A stretch of DNA of 64,000 bases from Henriciella sp. (lineage in GTDB: Bacteria; Pseudomonadota; Alphaproteobacteria; Caulobacterales; Hyphomonadaceae): the NCBI GenBank assembly GCA_030066975.1, contig JASJAO010000003.1:152110-216109 (forward strand), written 5' to 3'. The translations under genes were made by a program, and so were the position numbers. The notes below the pieces were generated by a model. The model did no database searches and was not told the origin of the DNA. It was given only the letters and a program-made list of their open reading frames with translations. Below are positions 17,179 to 25,739 of this stretch, one piece after another (positions within the stretch are counted from its first letter, which is position 1; each line of letters begins with the position of its first letter).

Positions 17179-17700
17179 TTATCGGGGCGGCGGTGGGCGA
17201 TCGCCGGGCGGTGGGTCACGCCGGTGTCTTCGCTCTCCAAAACGTCGTCGTTGTGCCATTGCTTCCAGAATTTCGCGGCGCTCTTCAACGGAAAGCTGGC
17301 TCAGTTGGTTAGCGATTTCAGTATGAAGCGCGGTTCGGCGCGCGGCATCTATCTCCCGGATTGCCTCAAGCGCCTGTTCAATCTCCTCAGCGCTGACATC
17401 GTTCCGCGCCAGTAGGCCATTCAGGTTCGCGCGTGCCTCCCGCATCCGCGCGTGAGAGCCCTCACCTTCCGTCAGTGACTTCCGAATCGCGGTGCGAAGA
17501 ATCCGTCGTTCTGGATTGGACAAACGCGATTCCAGGCCCCTCAAGAGCTGCACTTCACTCGGCATGTCCGGCGGAGGGCGACGATCTTCTCCACCGCGAT
17601 TGGCCAGGCCGCCGCCGATAAAAAGGCCAATCAGCAGAGCATTGATGATTAGTGAAACCACCAGGCCGTAAGGTAGTTTTGAGCGCATCTGCTCGGTCAT
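17179..17700 (-). CDS. periplasmic heavy-metal sensor / CpxP-ZraP-like protein
   Basis: A 173-residue protein with an N-terminal membrane anchor (about residues 12-33), a helical LxxxQ-like periplasmic region with repeated Arg/Glu helices, and a Pro/Arg-rich tail ending GDRPPPPR. It resembles the periplasmic heavy-metal sensor group (CpxP/ZraP/Spy relatives), which senses metals or misfolded proteins. It is third in an operon after an ECF sigma factor and a predicted anti-sigma factor, overlapping the latter by 4 bp, so it probably feeds a periplasmic signal to that pair. Confidence 0.8.
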   Translation of the reverse strand: MTEQMRSKLPYGLVVSLIINALLIGLFIGGGLANRGGEDRRPPPDMPSEVQLLRGLESRLSNPERRILRTAIRKSLTEGEGSHARMREARANLNGLLARNDVSAEEIEQALEAIREIDAARRTALHTEIANQLSQLSVEERREILEAMAQRRRFGERRHRRDPPPGDRPPPPR

Positions 17701-18164
17701 TGACTTCCCTCTTGTGACAACCAGGTTTCGTAAGTTTCAAAGCCGAAGGCCTCCAGATAGACCTGCTCTGTATCGGAGTAAGACGCTGGCGCAGTTGCCG
17801 CGTAGGCGTAGCCGCCTACAACCCCCATAGCCAGGCTCGCCAAGGCTGCGCCCGCTGGCCACCGTGCGCCATTCGGAAACAGTGTTCGAACCAGCCAGGG
17901 CTGAGAGGGTTCGGCGACGACTGGCTTTGGTGCGGCGCGGAGAATGTTTTCAAACAGAGCAACTGCCGGTTCTGGCGCGGTTTCATGCTTCAATGCGGCA
18001 TCAAGCGCGCGAGCGTCTTCCAACGCTGATGCGTAGAGATCGGGAGCTTGCGCAATCGCGGCCTGCGCCGCCTCGCGTTCGCCCTCTGGCCACATAAGAG
18101 GATCAGCGCCACAGGCCTCGATCAAGTCGAGAACACGCTGATCCGGAGCATGTTGTGATGTCAT
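17697..18164 (-). CDS. predicted membrane anti-sigma factor
   Basis: A 155-residue protein with an N-terminal cytoplasmic helical region containing GADPLMWPEGER (about residues 19-30), a single membrane segment (about residues 103-122) and a short periplasmic tail (YSDTEQVYLEAFGFETYETW). The layout, and the ATGA overlap with the upstream sigma gene and downstream sensor gene, fit an anti-sigma factor. No zinc-binding ZAS motif (HxxxCxxC) is present, so it belongs to a non-ZAS type. The assignment rests mainly on context. Confidence 0.7.
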   Translation of the reverse strand: MTSQHAPDQRVLDLIEACGADPLMWPEGEREAAQAAIAQAPDLYASALEDARALDAALKHETAPEPAVALFENILRAAPKPVVAEPSQPWLVRTLFPNGARWPAGAALASLAMGVVGGYAYAATAPASYSDTEQVYLEAFGFETYETWLSQEGSQ

Positions 18165-18703
18165 GACGTGATCTCCTCCTGCAGTATGATCTTCAGTTTT
18201 CGGCGCGCCCGCGCCAGCAGGCTCTCTAAAGCGTGGACCGTAACATCCATAATTTCAGCCGCCTCAATATTGCTTAGCCCTTCAAGCGCACAAAGTGTAA
18301 GGGCCTCCTTCTGCCGGTCCGGAAGCTCCGCAATACCGGCGTGAATACGGGCCTGTGTTTGGTTGGAGGCAAGCAGCTGCTCGGGTCGAAGGTCCGGGTC
18401 TACGCGGTCTGGCAATTGTTCCATCAAAACAGGTTTCTTTCTTCGCAGGCGGTCCCGGCAGAGATTAAGCGCAACGGTGCAAGCCCAGGTGGAGAGTTTC
18501 GCTTTCGGTTGCCAGTCCGGCAGGGCGTTCCAGAGCCGCAAGAATGTCTCCTGCGTAATATCTTCCGCTTCAGCACGATCGCCCAGCATGCGATATGAGA
18601 CCCGAAAAATGATCGGCATGTGACGATTAACCAGCGCGGCTTGCGCGGTGGCATCCCCTGCCGCCGCGCGCGCGATATCGTCGAGTTCGGAAGAGTCGGA
18701 CAC
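18161..18703 (-). CDS. ECF-type RNA polymerase sigma factor
   Basis: A 180-residue sigma-70 family protein. Region 2 is clear (RVSYRMLGDRAEAEDITQE, then FLRLWNAL, then KLSTWACTVALNLCRDRLR) and region 4 follows (IAELPDRQKEALTLCALEG, then SNIEAAEIMDVTVHALESLL). It heads an operon with a predicted anti-sigma factor and a periplasmic sensor. ECF factors of this kind usually activate their own operon; the upstream EF-hand gene 90 bp away may be a target. The inducing signal is unknown. Confidence 0.92.
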   Translation of the reverse strand: MSDSSELDDIARAAAGDATAQAALVNRHMPIIFRVSYRMLGDRAEAEDITQETFLRLWNALPDWQPKAKLSTWACTVALNLCRDRLRRKKPVLMEQLPDRVDPDLRPEQLLASNQTQARIHAGIAELPDRQKEALTLCALEGLSNIEAAEIMDVTVHALESLLARARRKLKIILQEEITS

Positions 18704-18793
18704 AGAAATAGTCTATGAGGAATCGGCTGAAGACGCCTAGGGATAATCATCTTCAGCCAGTGGGTCGAGCAATGGCTTAAGACCCTTCCCCAA

Positions 18794-19276
18794 CTAGAGG
18801 CGTCGATCCTTTCGTCCCTTGTGATGCTTTCGTCTCTCCTTGGCCGCCTCAAGCTCTTCGGCAGACAGAACGCCGTCCTGATCGGTATCCGCCTGCTCAA
18901 ACATTTTCTCCAGCCGACCCTTTCCGCGCGCTTCCATTTCGTCAGGAGTCACCAAACCATCGGCGTTTGCGTCGAGCCGCGCAAACATCTGTTCCTGACG
19001 GCGGATCTGACGCTCCGCTCGGCGTTGCTCTGATTGTGCCACAAACTCTTCGTATGAAATGCCCCCATCAGAATTGGTGTCCGCCTCAGCGAAGCGAGCG
19101 TCTCGACCCGCTTCGATCTCAGCCATGGAGATCGCACCGTCACCATTTGTATCAAACGCTTCGAGACGCGGTGACGCCGGTCCATCGGGACGCCCGGGAT
19201 CATTCTGCGCCAGCGCCGTTGCAACGAAGCTGGCAACGCCCAAAGACAACAGCGCGGCAATAGATAGTCTTCTCAT
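18794..19276 (-). CDS. secreted EF-hand calcium-binding protein, four loops
   Basis: A 160-residue protein with a signal peptide (cleavage near ATALAQ, residue 24) and four canonical EF-hand loops: DTNGDGAISMAE, DTNSDGGISYEE, DANADGLVTPDE and DTDQDGVLSAEE. All calcium-ligand positions are filled, so four calcium ions can be predicted. The C terminus is basic (KERRKHHKGRKDRRL). It lies just upstream of the ECF sigma operon on the same strand, suggesting calcium- or envelope-related sensing, but partners are unknown. Confidence 0.9.
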   Translation of the reverse strand: MRRLSIAALLSLGVASFVATALAQNDPGRPDGPASPRLEAFDTNGDGAISMAEIEAGRDARFAEADTNSDGGISYEEFVAQSEQRRAERQIRRQEQMFARLDANADGLVTPDEMEARGKGRLEKMFEQADTDQDGVLSAEELEAAKERRKHHKGRKDRRL

Positions 19277-19324
19277 CAGGATCAGGTCCTTTCCAGTTTA
19301 ACCTGATGATGAAACGGCTGACAC

Positions 19325-22039
19325 TCACGCTTCCGTCGCAAGTGGACCGATTTTTTGCAGCCGAAGGTCTGCGAGCGCCTGACAAACCTGTTCAAGCCTA
19401 CACTCTAACTCTTTGAAATTTTTCTCTTTTCCTGCTTGCGCGAGTCGCTGAGCCAGTCCCTTGGAAAAAGCCGTCTGTGGAGCGTCAGCCCCTAAACTCA
19501 AACGCTGAACCTGCTGCAAAGGCTGCAGTAGTGCCCAGGCCGCTACTAGCACTTCAATCTCGCCTGGTGCGTACAAACCGGCCTTGCCGATTGCCGAAAT
19601 TGCGCCTGAGAGATCGGTGCGCAGGCCGGCAACATCATCCATCTGAAGCAACGCCTTTTGAATGAGAAACTCCAGGTCGACTAAACCGCCCTCACGCATC
19701 TTGAGGTCCCATACCCCTTGAGCTGGCTTTTCGCGGGCGAGGCGTTGTCGCATATCCAGAATATCCGCCGCTTCGGTTGACCGGTCTCCGCCATGCAAGA
19801 TGGCATCCTTTGCGATATCAGAGACGCGTTTTGCCAAGCCTTCGTCGCCCGCAACCGGACGCAATCGCGTGAGCGCCATGCGTTCCCACGTCCAGGCCTG
19901 TGTCTGATGATATGTCTCAAAAGCCACAACCGAGGTCGCCACGGGCCCGGCGCGCCCGGAGGGCCGGAGGCGCATATCGACCTCATACAGCCGCCCTTCC
20001 CCGGTTTCGGCCGATATGGCGGTGATCAGGCGCTGCGTGAAGCGCGTGAACCAAGTCTGGGCATCGCCCGAGCCATCGGCGTCGTAAATCACAAGCAGGT
20101 CCAGATCTGATCCCGCTGTCAGTTCACGTCCCCCCAATTTACCCAAGGCGGCAATCGTCCAACGTCCGGGTGGTTTGCCAAACCTATGCACGGTTTCGGC
20201 TTCGGCAACTTGCGCCGTCAGCGTGACGCATGCCTCGGCGAGCGAACTCCACTCTTGCGCGGCGTCCTTTCCCGACAGTTGACTGTGTAATAGCCGGTGG
20301 CCGATCAGGAAAGCCTGCTCGCCTTGCCACCGGCGTGCTGCGTTGATCGCTGTTTCGAAGTCGTGGGACGGGTCCGGCACTGGTTTCGGCGTGGCCTGTG
20401 CCGCCGAGAGCAAGACCTCCAACAAACGCGGACGTTTCGCGAGTATATCGCCAATCCGGGGCGCCAAAGCGAGTGTTCCGATGAGGTCGCTCAGCAAGTG
20501 TGGTTCAGCTTTCAACATGGACAGCGTCTCGACACCCGATCGAAGCCCCTCCAGGAAGCGCCCAAAGCGCAGAAACGCCTGGTCGGGTTCGCCGGTGTCC
20601 GACATTTCGGAGAGAATGTCGGGCAGCATGATGGTCAGCAATTCCCGGCCACGCTCTGTGCGTGTCGCCGGTGTTCGCCCGTGATGCCAGCGACGCACCG
20701 ATTGGATGACACTTTCAGGATCCTGAAACCCGAGTTTGGTCAGTGTTTGAACTGTGCCGGGGTCCGAATCCACGCCCGTAAAGACAAGGTTCCCATCGAT
20801 ACGCGATGCGGTGCCGGGCGCTGAAGCGTCGGAAAACAGTTGGTTGTAGACACCGTGGACGGTTTCTCTGAGCGCCTGTAGCTCGGCATCGAAACTATCG
20901 AGATCGCTATGTCCGCATAAGTTGGCAACCTTCGCACGCTCTGCTTCAGCGGCAGGCAGCGAATGGGTCTGTTCATCCGCCACCATTTGAATCCGGTGTT
21001 CGATATGACGCAGAGTTGTGTAGGCGCCATGCAGGGTCGACAGTGTCGTCTGATCCACAACGCCAATGTCGTGCAGTGCCTGCAAGGCAGAGAGCGTACC
21101 CGGACTGCGGACCGATGGGGATCGCCCGCCGAGAATGATTTGCTGGGTCTGCGCGAAGAACTCGATTTCGCGAATACCGCCCGGACCGAGCTTCAGATCT
21201 GGTGCGACGCCATTGACGTCATTGGCGCCGACTTTCGCATTGATCATGTTCTTGATCGCGTGCACATCGGCGATTGCCCAATAGTCGAGATGTCGGCGCC
21301 AGACAAAGGGTTCCAGCATGTCGAGGAATGCCTTGCCGACATCAGCATCGCCAGCCGCCACCCGGCCTTTGATCCAGACCATGCGCTCCCAGTTCTGTCC
21401 CACAGATTCATAATAGGTTTCTGCGCGGCGCGTGGAGACCGCCACCGGTGTCGATCCCGGGTCCGGGCGGAGCCTAAGGTCTGTACGGAAGACGTAGCCG
21501 TCGGCGGTTCTTCGGTCCAGAAAAGCCGTAGAGGCGCGAACGATCCGGCTCGCCGCATCCACGGCACCGCGCGGCCCGCCGTCAAATATGTCGGGATCAA
21601 AAAAGGCAGCGATATCAATATCGCTCGAATAGTTCAGTTCAAACGCACCCATTTTGCCGAGGGCGGCAACGAACAGGCCTCGTGTCGACAAGCCAAGCGT
21701 ATCGGCCCCGGCGTCTAGCGCAGCCTGTAGAGCGGTATCGGCCAAACGGGTGATGCGGGCCGTGGTGTCAAGCAAAGGCGACGCGCCGCTTAGATCCAGC
21801 GCAGCAATGGAAAGATGCGCCTTTCCCTTTGCCTGGCGCAGCACTTTCGTAATCCGCTCGGCATCTTTCTCGCCGCCGAGGTCTGCGCAGTCAGCAAGAG
21901 CGGTTTCAAACAAACCGGTTGCGCCATGCGAGGCCAGTAGATCCCCGTACAAATCCTGCAGGCGCTTTAGATATGGAGCGTGTGTACCTGCGCACTCGAT
22001 TGCACCGATTGGATCATCAGAAAGCGGGCGAACAATCAT
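19325..22039 (-). CDS. glnE: bifunctional glutamine synthetase adenylyltransferase/deadenylyltransferase
   Basis: Controls glutamine synthetase by adding and removing AMP in response to nitrogen status through PII. The 904-residue protein has two nucleotidyltransferase domains: the N-terminal deadenylylase (GAFELNYSSDIDIAAFFD) and the C-terminal adenylylase (LGGRELTAGSDLDLLVIYD), each with the paired-aspartate metal motif, linked by a helical regulatory region. It is slightly shorter than the E. coli enzyme but complete. It is last in the degP-response regulator-kinase operon, 11 bp after the kinase gene. Confidence 0.94.
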   Translation of the reverse strand: MIVRPLSDDPIGAIECAGTHAPYLKRLQDLYGDLLASHGATGLFETALADCADLGGEKDAERITKVLRQAKGKAHLSIAALDLSGASPLLDTTARITRLADTALQAALDAGADTLGLSTRGLFVAALGKMGAFELNYSSDIDIAAFFDPDIFDGGPRGAVDAASRIVRASTAFLDRRTADGYVFRTDLRLRPDPGSTPVAVSTRRAETYYESVGQNWERMVWIKGRVAAGDADVGKAFLDMLEPFVWRRHLDYWAIADVHAIKNMINAKVGANDVNGVAPDLKLGPGGIREIEFFAQTQQIILGGRSPSVRSPGTLSALQALHDIGVVDQTTLSTLHGAYTTLRHIEHRIQMVADEQTHSLPAAEAERAKVANLCGHSDLDSFDAELQALRETVHGVYNQLFSDASAPGTASRIDGNLVFTGVDSDPGTVQTLTKLGFQDPESVIQSVRRWHHGRTPATRTERGRELLTIMLPDILSEMSDTGEPDQAFLRFGRFLEGLRSGVETLSMLKAEPHLLSDLIGTLALAPRIGDILAKRPRLLEVLLSAAQATPKPVPDPSHDFETAINAARRWQGEQAFLIGHRLLHSQLSGKDAAQEWSSLAEACVTLTAQVAEAETVHRFGKPPGRWTIAALGKLGGRELTAGSDLDLLVIYDADGSGDAQTWFTRFTQRLITAISAETGEGRLYEVDMRLRPSGRAGPVATSVVAFETYHQTQAWTWERMALTRLRPVAGDEGLAKRVSDIAKDAILHGGDRSTEAADILDMRQRLAREKPAQGVWDLKMREGGLVDLEFLIQKALLQMDDVAGLRTDLSGAISAIGKAGLYAPGEIEVLVAAWALLQPLQQVQRLSLGADAPQTAFSKGLAQRLAQAGKEKNFKELECRLEQVCQALADLRLQKIGPLATEA

Positions 22040-22050
22040 GCCCCATGAGT

Positions 22051-23442
22051 CTAGCCTTCGCGCGGTAAAGTCAATTTTACCGACAGGCCTTGGCCATTCT
22101 CACCTGCATCCAGATCAAGCCGGCCCCGATGGAAATTGATCACGGCTTCGACCAATGCGAGGCCAAGCCCAGAACCGGTTTGCGTTCGCGCCTCATCCAG
22201 GCGGACAAACCGCTGTTTAACCCGTTCGCGATCTACTTTCGGAATTCCGGGGCCCGTATCGCGAACGCTGAGCATCACATGCGTCGTGTTTCCGGTTGCT
22301 GAAAAGCGAATCTCACCGCCACGTGGCGTATACTTGACCGCATTGTCCAACACGTTCGCCAAGGCTTGCGCCAACAGGGTGCGATCGCCATGAACGGCAA
22401 GGTCCCTGGCAATCTCAGCCGTGAAACTAAGCCCCGCCTCCTCACAGGCCGGTTCAAACAGCTCGGCCATCTCTTCGGCGAGTTCCGTCATATCGGTCTT
22501 CACCAGTTTGGCTTCAGATCCGGAATGAACGCGTGACAAGTCCAGGATCGCGTTGAAGGTCGAGAGGACTTTATCTACCTCTTCAACCGTCTGTCCGAGC
22601 GCATCGCGCGCCGTCACCTCATCCATTGGGCCGCGAAGGGTCACTTCCAAACGATTGCGAAGTCTCGACAGCGGTGAACGGAGGTCATGCGCGATTGAAT
22701 CTCCCGCATGACGCGTCGCCGCCATTAGGGTCTCCAGCTTACTCAGCATTTCGTTCAGCTGCTCAGCGAGACGATCGAATTCGTCTCCGGACCCGACAAC
22801 CGGCACGCGCTTGGTCAGGTCTCCATGCATCACCGCATCTGCTGTCCGTGTCAGCGCATCGGCGCGCCGTGCAGCATATCGCGCACTGAAAAATCCACCC
22901 AGCAAAGCCAGCACGATACCGATGGGAGCGGCCGTGATCACGGACCGAGCGACCCGATTTACCAGTCGCAGGCGCTCATCCATCTTGATTCCAACGAGAA
23001 GAACACTGCCATCACCGAGACGGACGATACGACCTTCAATCGTTGTGATTTCCGGCGCACCGGAAGAAAGCGGGCGCTCAACCTCAAACGTGACTTCGCG
23101 GACTTGCCCAAGTTCACCTGGCTCAACCGGCATGCGCGGCATGTCGCCGACGATGGTTGTACCATCAGCGGTTTCAAACTGGTAGGTGAAGTCTCGCACG
23201 CGGACCAGCGCACGTTCGAGAAGCGACTGTTCCAGACGCTGCGGGCCGCCCGTATTCCAGGCGACCGCTAGGGTTCGGTATTCAGCTTCGAGGCGCATCT
23301 TGGCCTCAGAGCGCATGGCTCCGACGGTTGCCTGGAACAGGTATGCCAAAAGTCCTGCCGAAAACAGCGCAAACAGAACAGAATAGACGAGCGCTAGTCT
23401 GAATGTGGTCGTGCGGGCAAAGGCAAAGGAGCCAAACTTCAT
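22051..23442 (-). CDS. sensor histidine kinase (FeuQ-like position)
   Basis: A 463-residue membrane kinase. It has a membrane segment at about residues 15-37, a periplasmic sensor region and a second membrane segment near 170-190. A HAMP linker follows, then the phosphoacceptor helix with DSIAHDLRSPLSRLRN and an ATPase domain with NVLDNAVKYTP, DTGPGIP and GSGLGLALV. It overlaps its response regulator by ATGA. In rhizobia the kinase at this place between degP and glnE is FeuQ. The synteny supports orthology, but the signal sensed here is not known. Confidence 0.9.
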   Translation of the reverse strand: MKFGSFAFARTTTFRLALVYSVLFALFSAGLLAYLFQATVGAMRSEAKMRLEAEYRTLAVAWNTGGPQRLEQSLLERALVRVRDFTYQFETADGTTIVGDMPRMPVEPGELGQVREVTFEVERPLSSGAPEITTIEGRIVRLGDGSVLLVGIKMDERLRLVNRVARSVITAAPIGIVLALLGGFFSARYAARRADALTRTADAVMHGDLTKRVPVVGSGDEFDRLAEQLNEMLSKLETLMAATRHAGDSIAHDLRSPLSRLRNRLEVTLRGPMDEVTARDALGQTVEEVDKVLSTFNAILDLSRVHSGSEAKLVKTDMTELAEEMAELFEPACEEAGLSFTAEIARDLAVHGDRTLLAQALANVLDNAVKYTPRGGEIRFSATGNTTHVMLSVRDTGPGIPKVDRERVKQRFVRLDEARTQTGSGLGLALVEAVINFHRGRLDLDAGENGQGLSVKLTLPREG

Positions 23443-24113
23443 GCCTGCAGGCAGTACCCCGCACCACGAACGGTCTGCAAGAGCGCGTGATCGAATTCCT
23501 TGTCAATCTTCGCTCGCAAACGGGAAATATGCACGTCAATCACATTGGTCTGGGGATCGAAATGATAGTTCCAGACCTTCTCAAGCAGCATCGTCCGCGT
23601 CACCGTCTGGCCGGCATGACGCATCAAGAACTCCAGCAGTTTGAATTCGCGAGGCTGTAGATCGATCTGGGTTTCGCCGCGTGTGACTTTGCGCGACAGG
23701 AGATCCATTTCCAGATCCCCGACTTTCAGCTTGGTGACCGGTGGCTCGCCCTGGGTCTGACGACGCCCGAGCGCTTCGACCCGCGCCACGAGTTCTTCTG
23801 GTGCAAATGGCTTAGCAAGGTAGTCATCTGCCCCGACCTGCAGACCTTCAACCCGGTTGTCGACATCAGACAGAGCTGAAAGGAACAGAGCCGGAGTTGT
23901 TCCGCCGCCATTGCGAAACTCTTCCACGAGTTGCAGGCCCGGTTTAGCGGGCAACATTCGATCCACGACAAGCGCATCGAATTCATCTTCACGCGCTCGC
24001 ATCAGACCGCCAACGCCGTCGCCGGCCGTTTCTACCGAATGCCCCGCCTCACCCAGGACTTTCTCGATAAACTCGGCATGTTCCCGGTCATCTTCTATAA
24101 CAAGAACGCGCAT
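23439..24113 (-). CDS. OmpR/PhoB-family response regulator (FeuP-like position)
   Basis: A 224-residue two-domain regulator. The receiver domain has the acidic pair EDD, the phosphorylated aspartate in DALVVDRMLP (near residue 52) and the conserved lysine in DYLAKPFAPEEL. The winged-helix DNA-binding domain has LQPREFKLLEFLMRHAG and NVIDVHISRLRAKI. It sits 18 bp after degP and overlaps the kinase gene. By synteny it corresponds to FeuP of rhizobia. DegP just upstream suggests control of envelope stress, which is an inference. Confidence 0.92.
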   Translation of the reverse strand: MRVLVIEDDREHAEFIEKVLGEAGHSVETAGDGVGGLMRAREDEFDALVVDRMLPAKPGLQLVEEFRNGGGTTPALFLSALSDVDNRVEGLQVGADDYLAKPFAPEELVARVEALGRRQTQGEPPVTKLKVGDLEMDLLSRKVTRGETQIDLQPREFKLLEFLMRHAGQTVTRTMLLEKVWNYHFDPQTNVIDVHISRLRAKIDKEFDHALLQTVRGAGYCLQA

Positions 24114-24131
24114 GGCTCTTTCTCCTTTGGA

Positions 24132-25646
24132 CTAGTCTGCGTCAGCAATATCGACAGAAATAAATGAGGTTCGCTGCCCAACCCGAATTGCCATCAGCAC
24201 TTTGTCACGATCCTGGCTCTTGGCCGTCGCGATAGCGGTTTCCAGATCCTCAACCGACGTCAAGGGAGTCCCGTTGACATCAAGGATCACCATGCCCGCT
24301 TGAACCCCCATTTCACGGAAGGGACTGCCGCGACCAACAGATCCAATAATCATACCTGGTTCGCCTGGATCCAGATTGAGGGCATCGCGCGTCGCATCGT
24401 CGAGCGGCTTCAGCGTGATGCCGAGCGGCGCGTCTTCTGCCTCACCTTCACTTTCGGGTGCGTCGTTGTCGTTGGCTGAAAAGTCGGCGTTCGGGTCTTC
24501 CGGGCGCTCGCCCACAGTCACCGAGACATTGGTCCGGCTTCCATTGCGAAGCACAATGAAATCGTTCTTCGATCCGGCGGCGAGTTTACCGACCAGACGT
24601 GTTGTTGCTGTCGCATCGTCAACCGATTCACCGTTAACTTCGATGATGATGTCACCGCGCTTGATGCCCGATTTCTTGGCTGGACTGTTGGCCACCAGGT
24701 CGGCAACAATCGCGCCCTTCGGTTCTGAGAGCCCGCGCGCTTCGGCCATATCCGGTGTTACATCCTGAATGGTCACACCGAGCCAGCCGCGAGACACACG
24801 CCCATCTCTGATCAATGTATCCGTCACGCTCTTGGCGAGGTCTGATGGAATCGCAAAGCCGATGCCGACTGATCCGCCAGTCGGGGAGAAGATTGCTGTG
24901 TTTACACCGATAACGCGGCCATAGAGGTCAAATGTCGGACCACCCGAATTGCCGCGGTTGATGGCTGCATCAATCTGCAGGAAGTCCGTATAGGGATTGG
25001 AATTGCCAAGATCGCGACCGTCGGCCGATAAGATCCCGGCTGTTGCTGTTCCCCCTAATCCGAACGGGTTGCCGAGCGCCACAACCCAATCGCCGCGGCG
25101 CAGCTTTGAGTCAGTTTCAAACTCGACATAGGGGTAAACACCCGGCTCTTTTACTTTGAGCACCGCAAGGTCTGTCTGGCTGTCGGTACCGACCAGTTCG
25201 GCTTCCAATTCCCGGCCATCCTCGAGCGACACTTCAATTTCGGTCGCGTCTTCGACAACGTGATTGTTGGTGACGATGTAACCGGTTTCAGAAATGAAGA
25301 ACCCAGAACCGAGCGAACGGGCTTCCCGTGTTGGCCCGTCATTGTCGTCGCCGTCTTCACCCTCGTCATCAGGGTCGGCCGGGCCACCCCGGAAGCGATC
25401 GAAGAAGCGCTCAAGCTCCGACAGATCACTTGCTTCACGCTCTGAAACCACATTGACGCTGACCACAGCGGGGCTGACGCTTTCGATCAGGTCCGCAAAG
25501 CTGAGCGGCGCTCCGGCTGGGGCTTCAAGGACAATTGGATTGGCGCTCGCCTCAAAGTTCTGCGGCCCCCAAACAAGGGCTCCCATCGCTCCTGCGCCGA
25601 TCAAACCAGCAACCAATGCGTTACCGGAAATGCCAAACAATTTCAT
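24132..25646 (-). CDS. degP: periplasmic serine protease/chaperone DegP (Do/HtrA family)
   Basis: Degrades or refolds damaged envelope proteins. The 504-residue protein has an N-terminal signal/anchor (about residues 8-27) and a trypsin-like domain with catalytic H129 (TNNHVVE), D159 (SQTDLAVLK) and S234 (RGNSGGP). Two PDZ domains follow (about residues 275-370 and 405-500). An acidic low-complexity stretch (residues 89-104) lies in the LA loop. GGAGG lies 11 nt before the start. It opens an operon with a two-component system and glnE. The 93-bp gap upstream probably holds its promoter. Confidence 0.94.
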   Translation of the reverse strand: MKLFGISGNALVAGLIGAGAMGALVWGPQNFEASANPIVLEAPAGAPLSFADLIESVSPAVVSVNVVSEREASDLSELERFFDRFRGGPADPDDEGEDGDDNDGPTREARSLGSGFFISETGYIVTNNHVVEDATEIEVSLEDGRELEAELVGTDSQTDLAVLKVKEPGVYPYVEFETDSKLRRGDWVVALGNPFGLGGTATAGILSADGRDLGNSNPYTDFLQIDAAINRGNSGGPTFDLYGRVIGVNTAIFSPTGGSVGIGFAIPSDLAKSVTDTLIRDGRVSRGWLGVTIQDVTPDMAEARGLSEPKGAIVADLVANSPAKKSGIKRGDIIIEVNGESVDDATATTRLVGKLAAGSKNDFIVLRNGSRTNVSVTVGERPEDPNADFSANDNDAPESEGEAEDAPLGITLKPLDDATRDALNLDPGEPGMIIGSVGRGSPFREMGVQAGMVILDVNGTPLTSVEDLETAIATAKSQDRDKVLMAIRVGQRTSFISVDIADAD

Positions 25647-25739
25647 TATGGTCTTTGCCTCCAGAATGTCTTGGGACTCAATGTGTTATGTTTATTACGA
25701 AAGTAACAGCCCTGCTGTTATTAAAGATCATTAAGCCGA

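Noticed and set aside
20963..21718. 251-codon antisense open frame inside glnE
   Set aside because: The glnE frame has clear domains; the antisense product is low in hydrophobic periodicity and matches nothing.
25705..25725. TAACAG/CTGTTA hairpin between degP and the OsmC-fusion gene
   Set aside because: Only 6 AT-rich base pairs with no following T-run on the minus strand; too weak to call a terminator.
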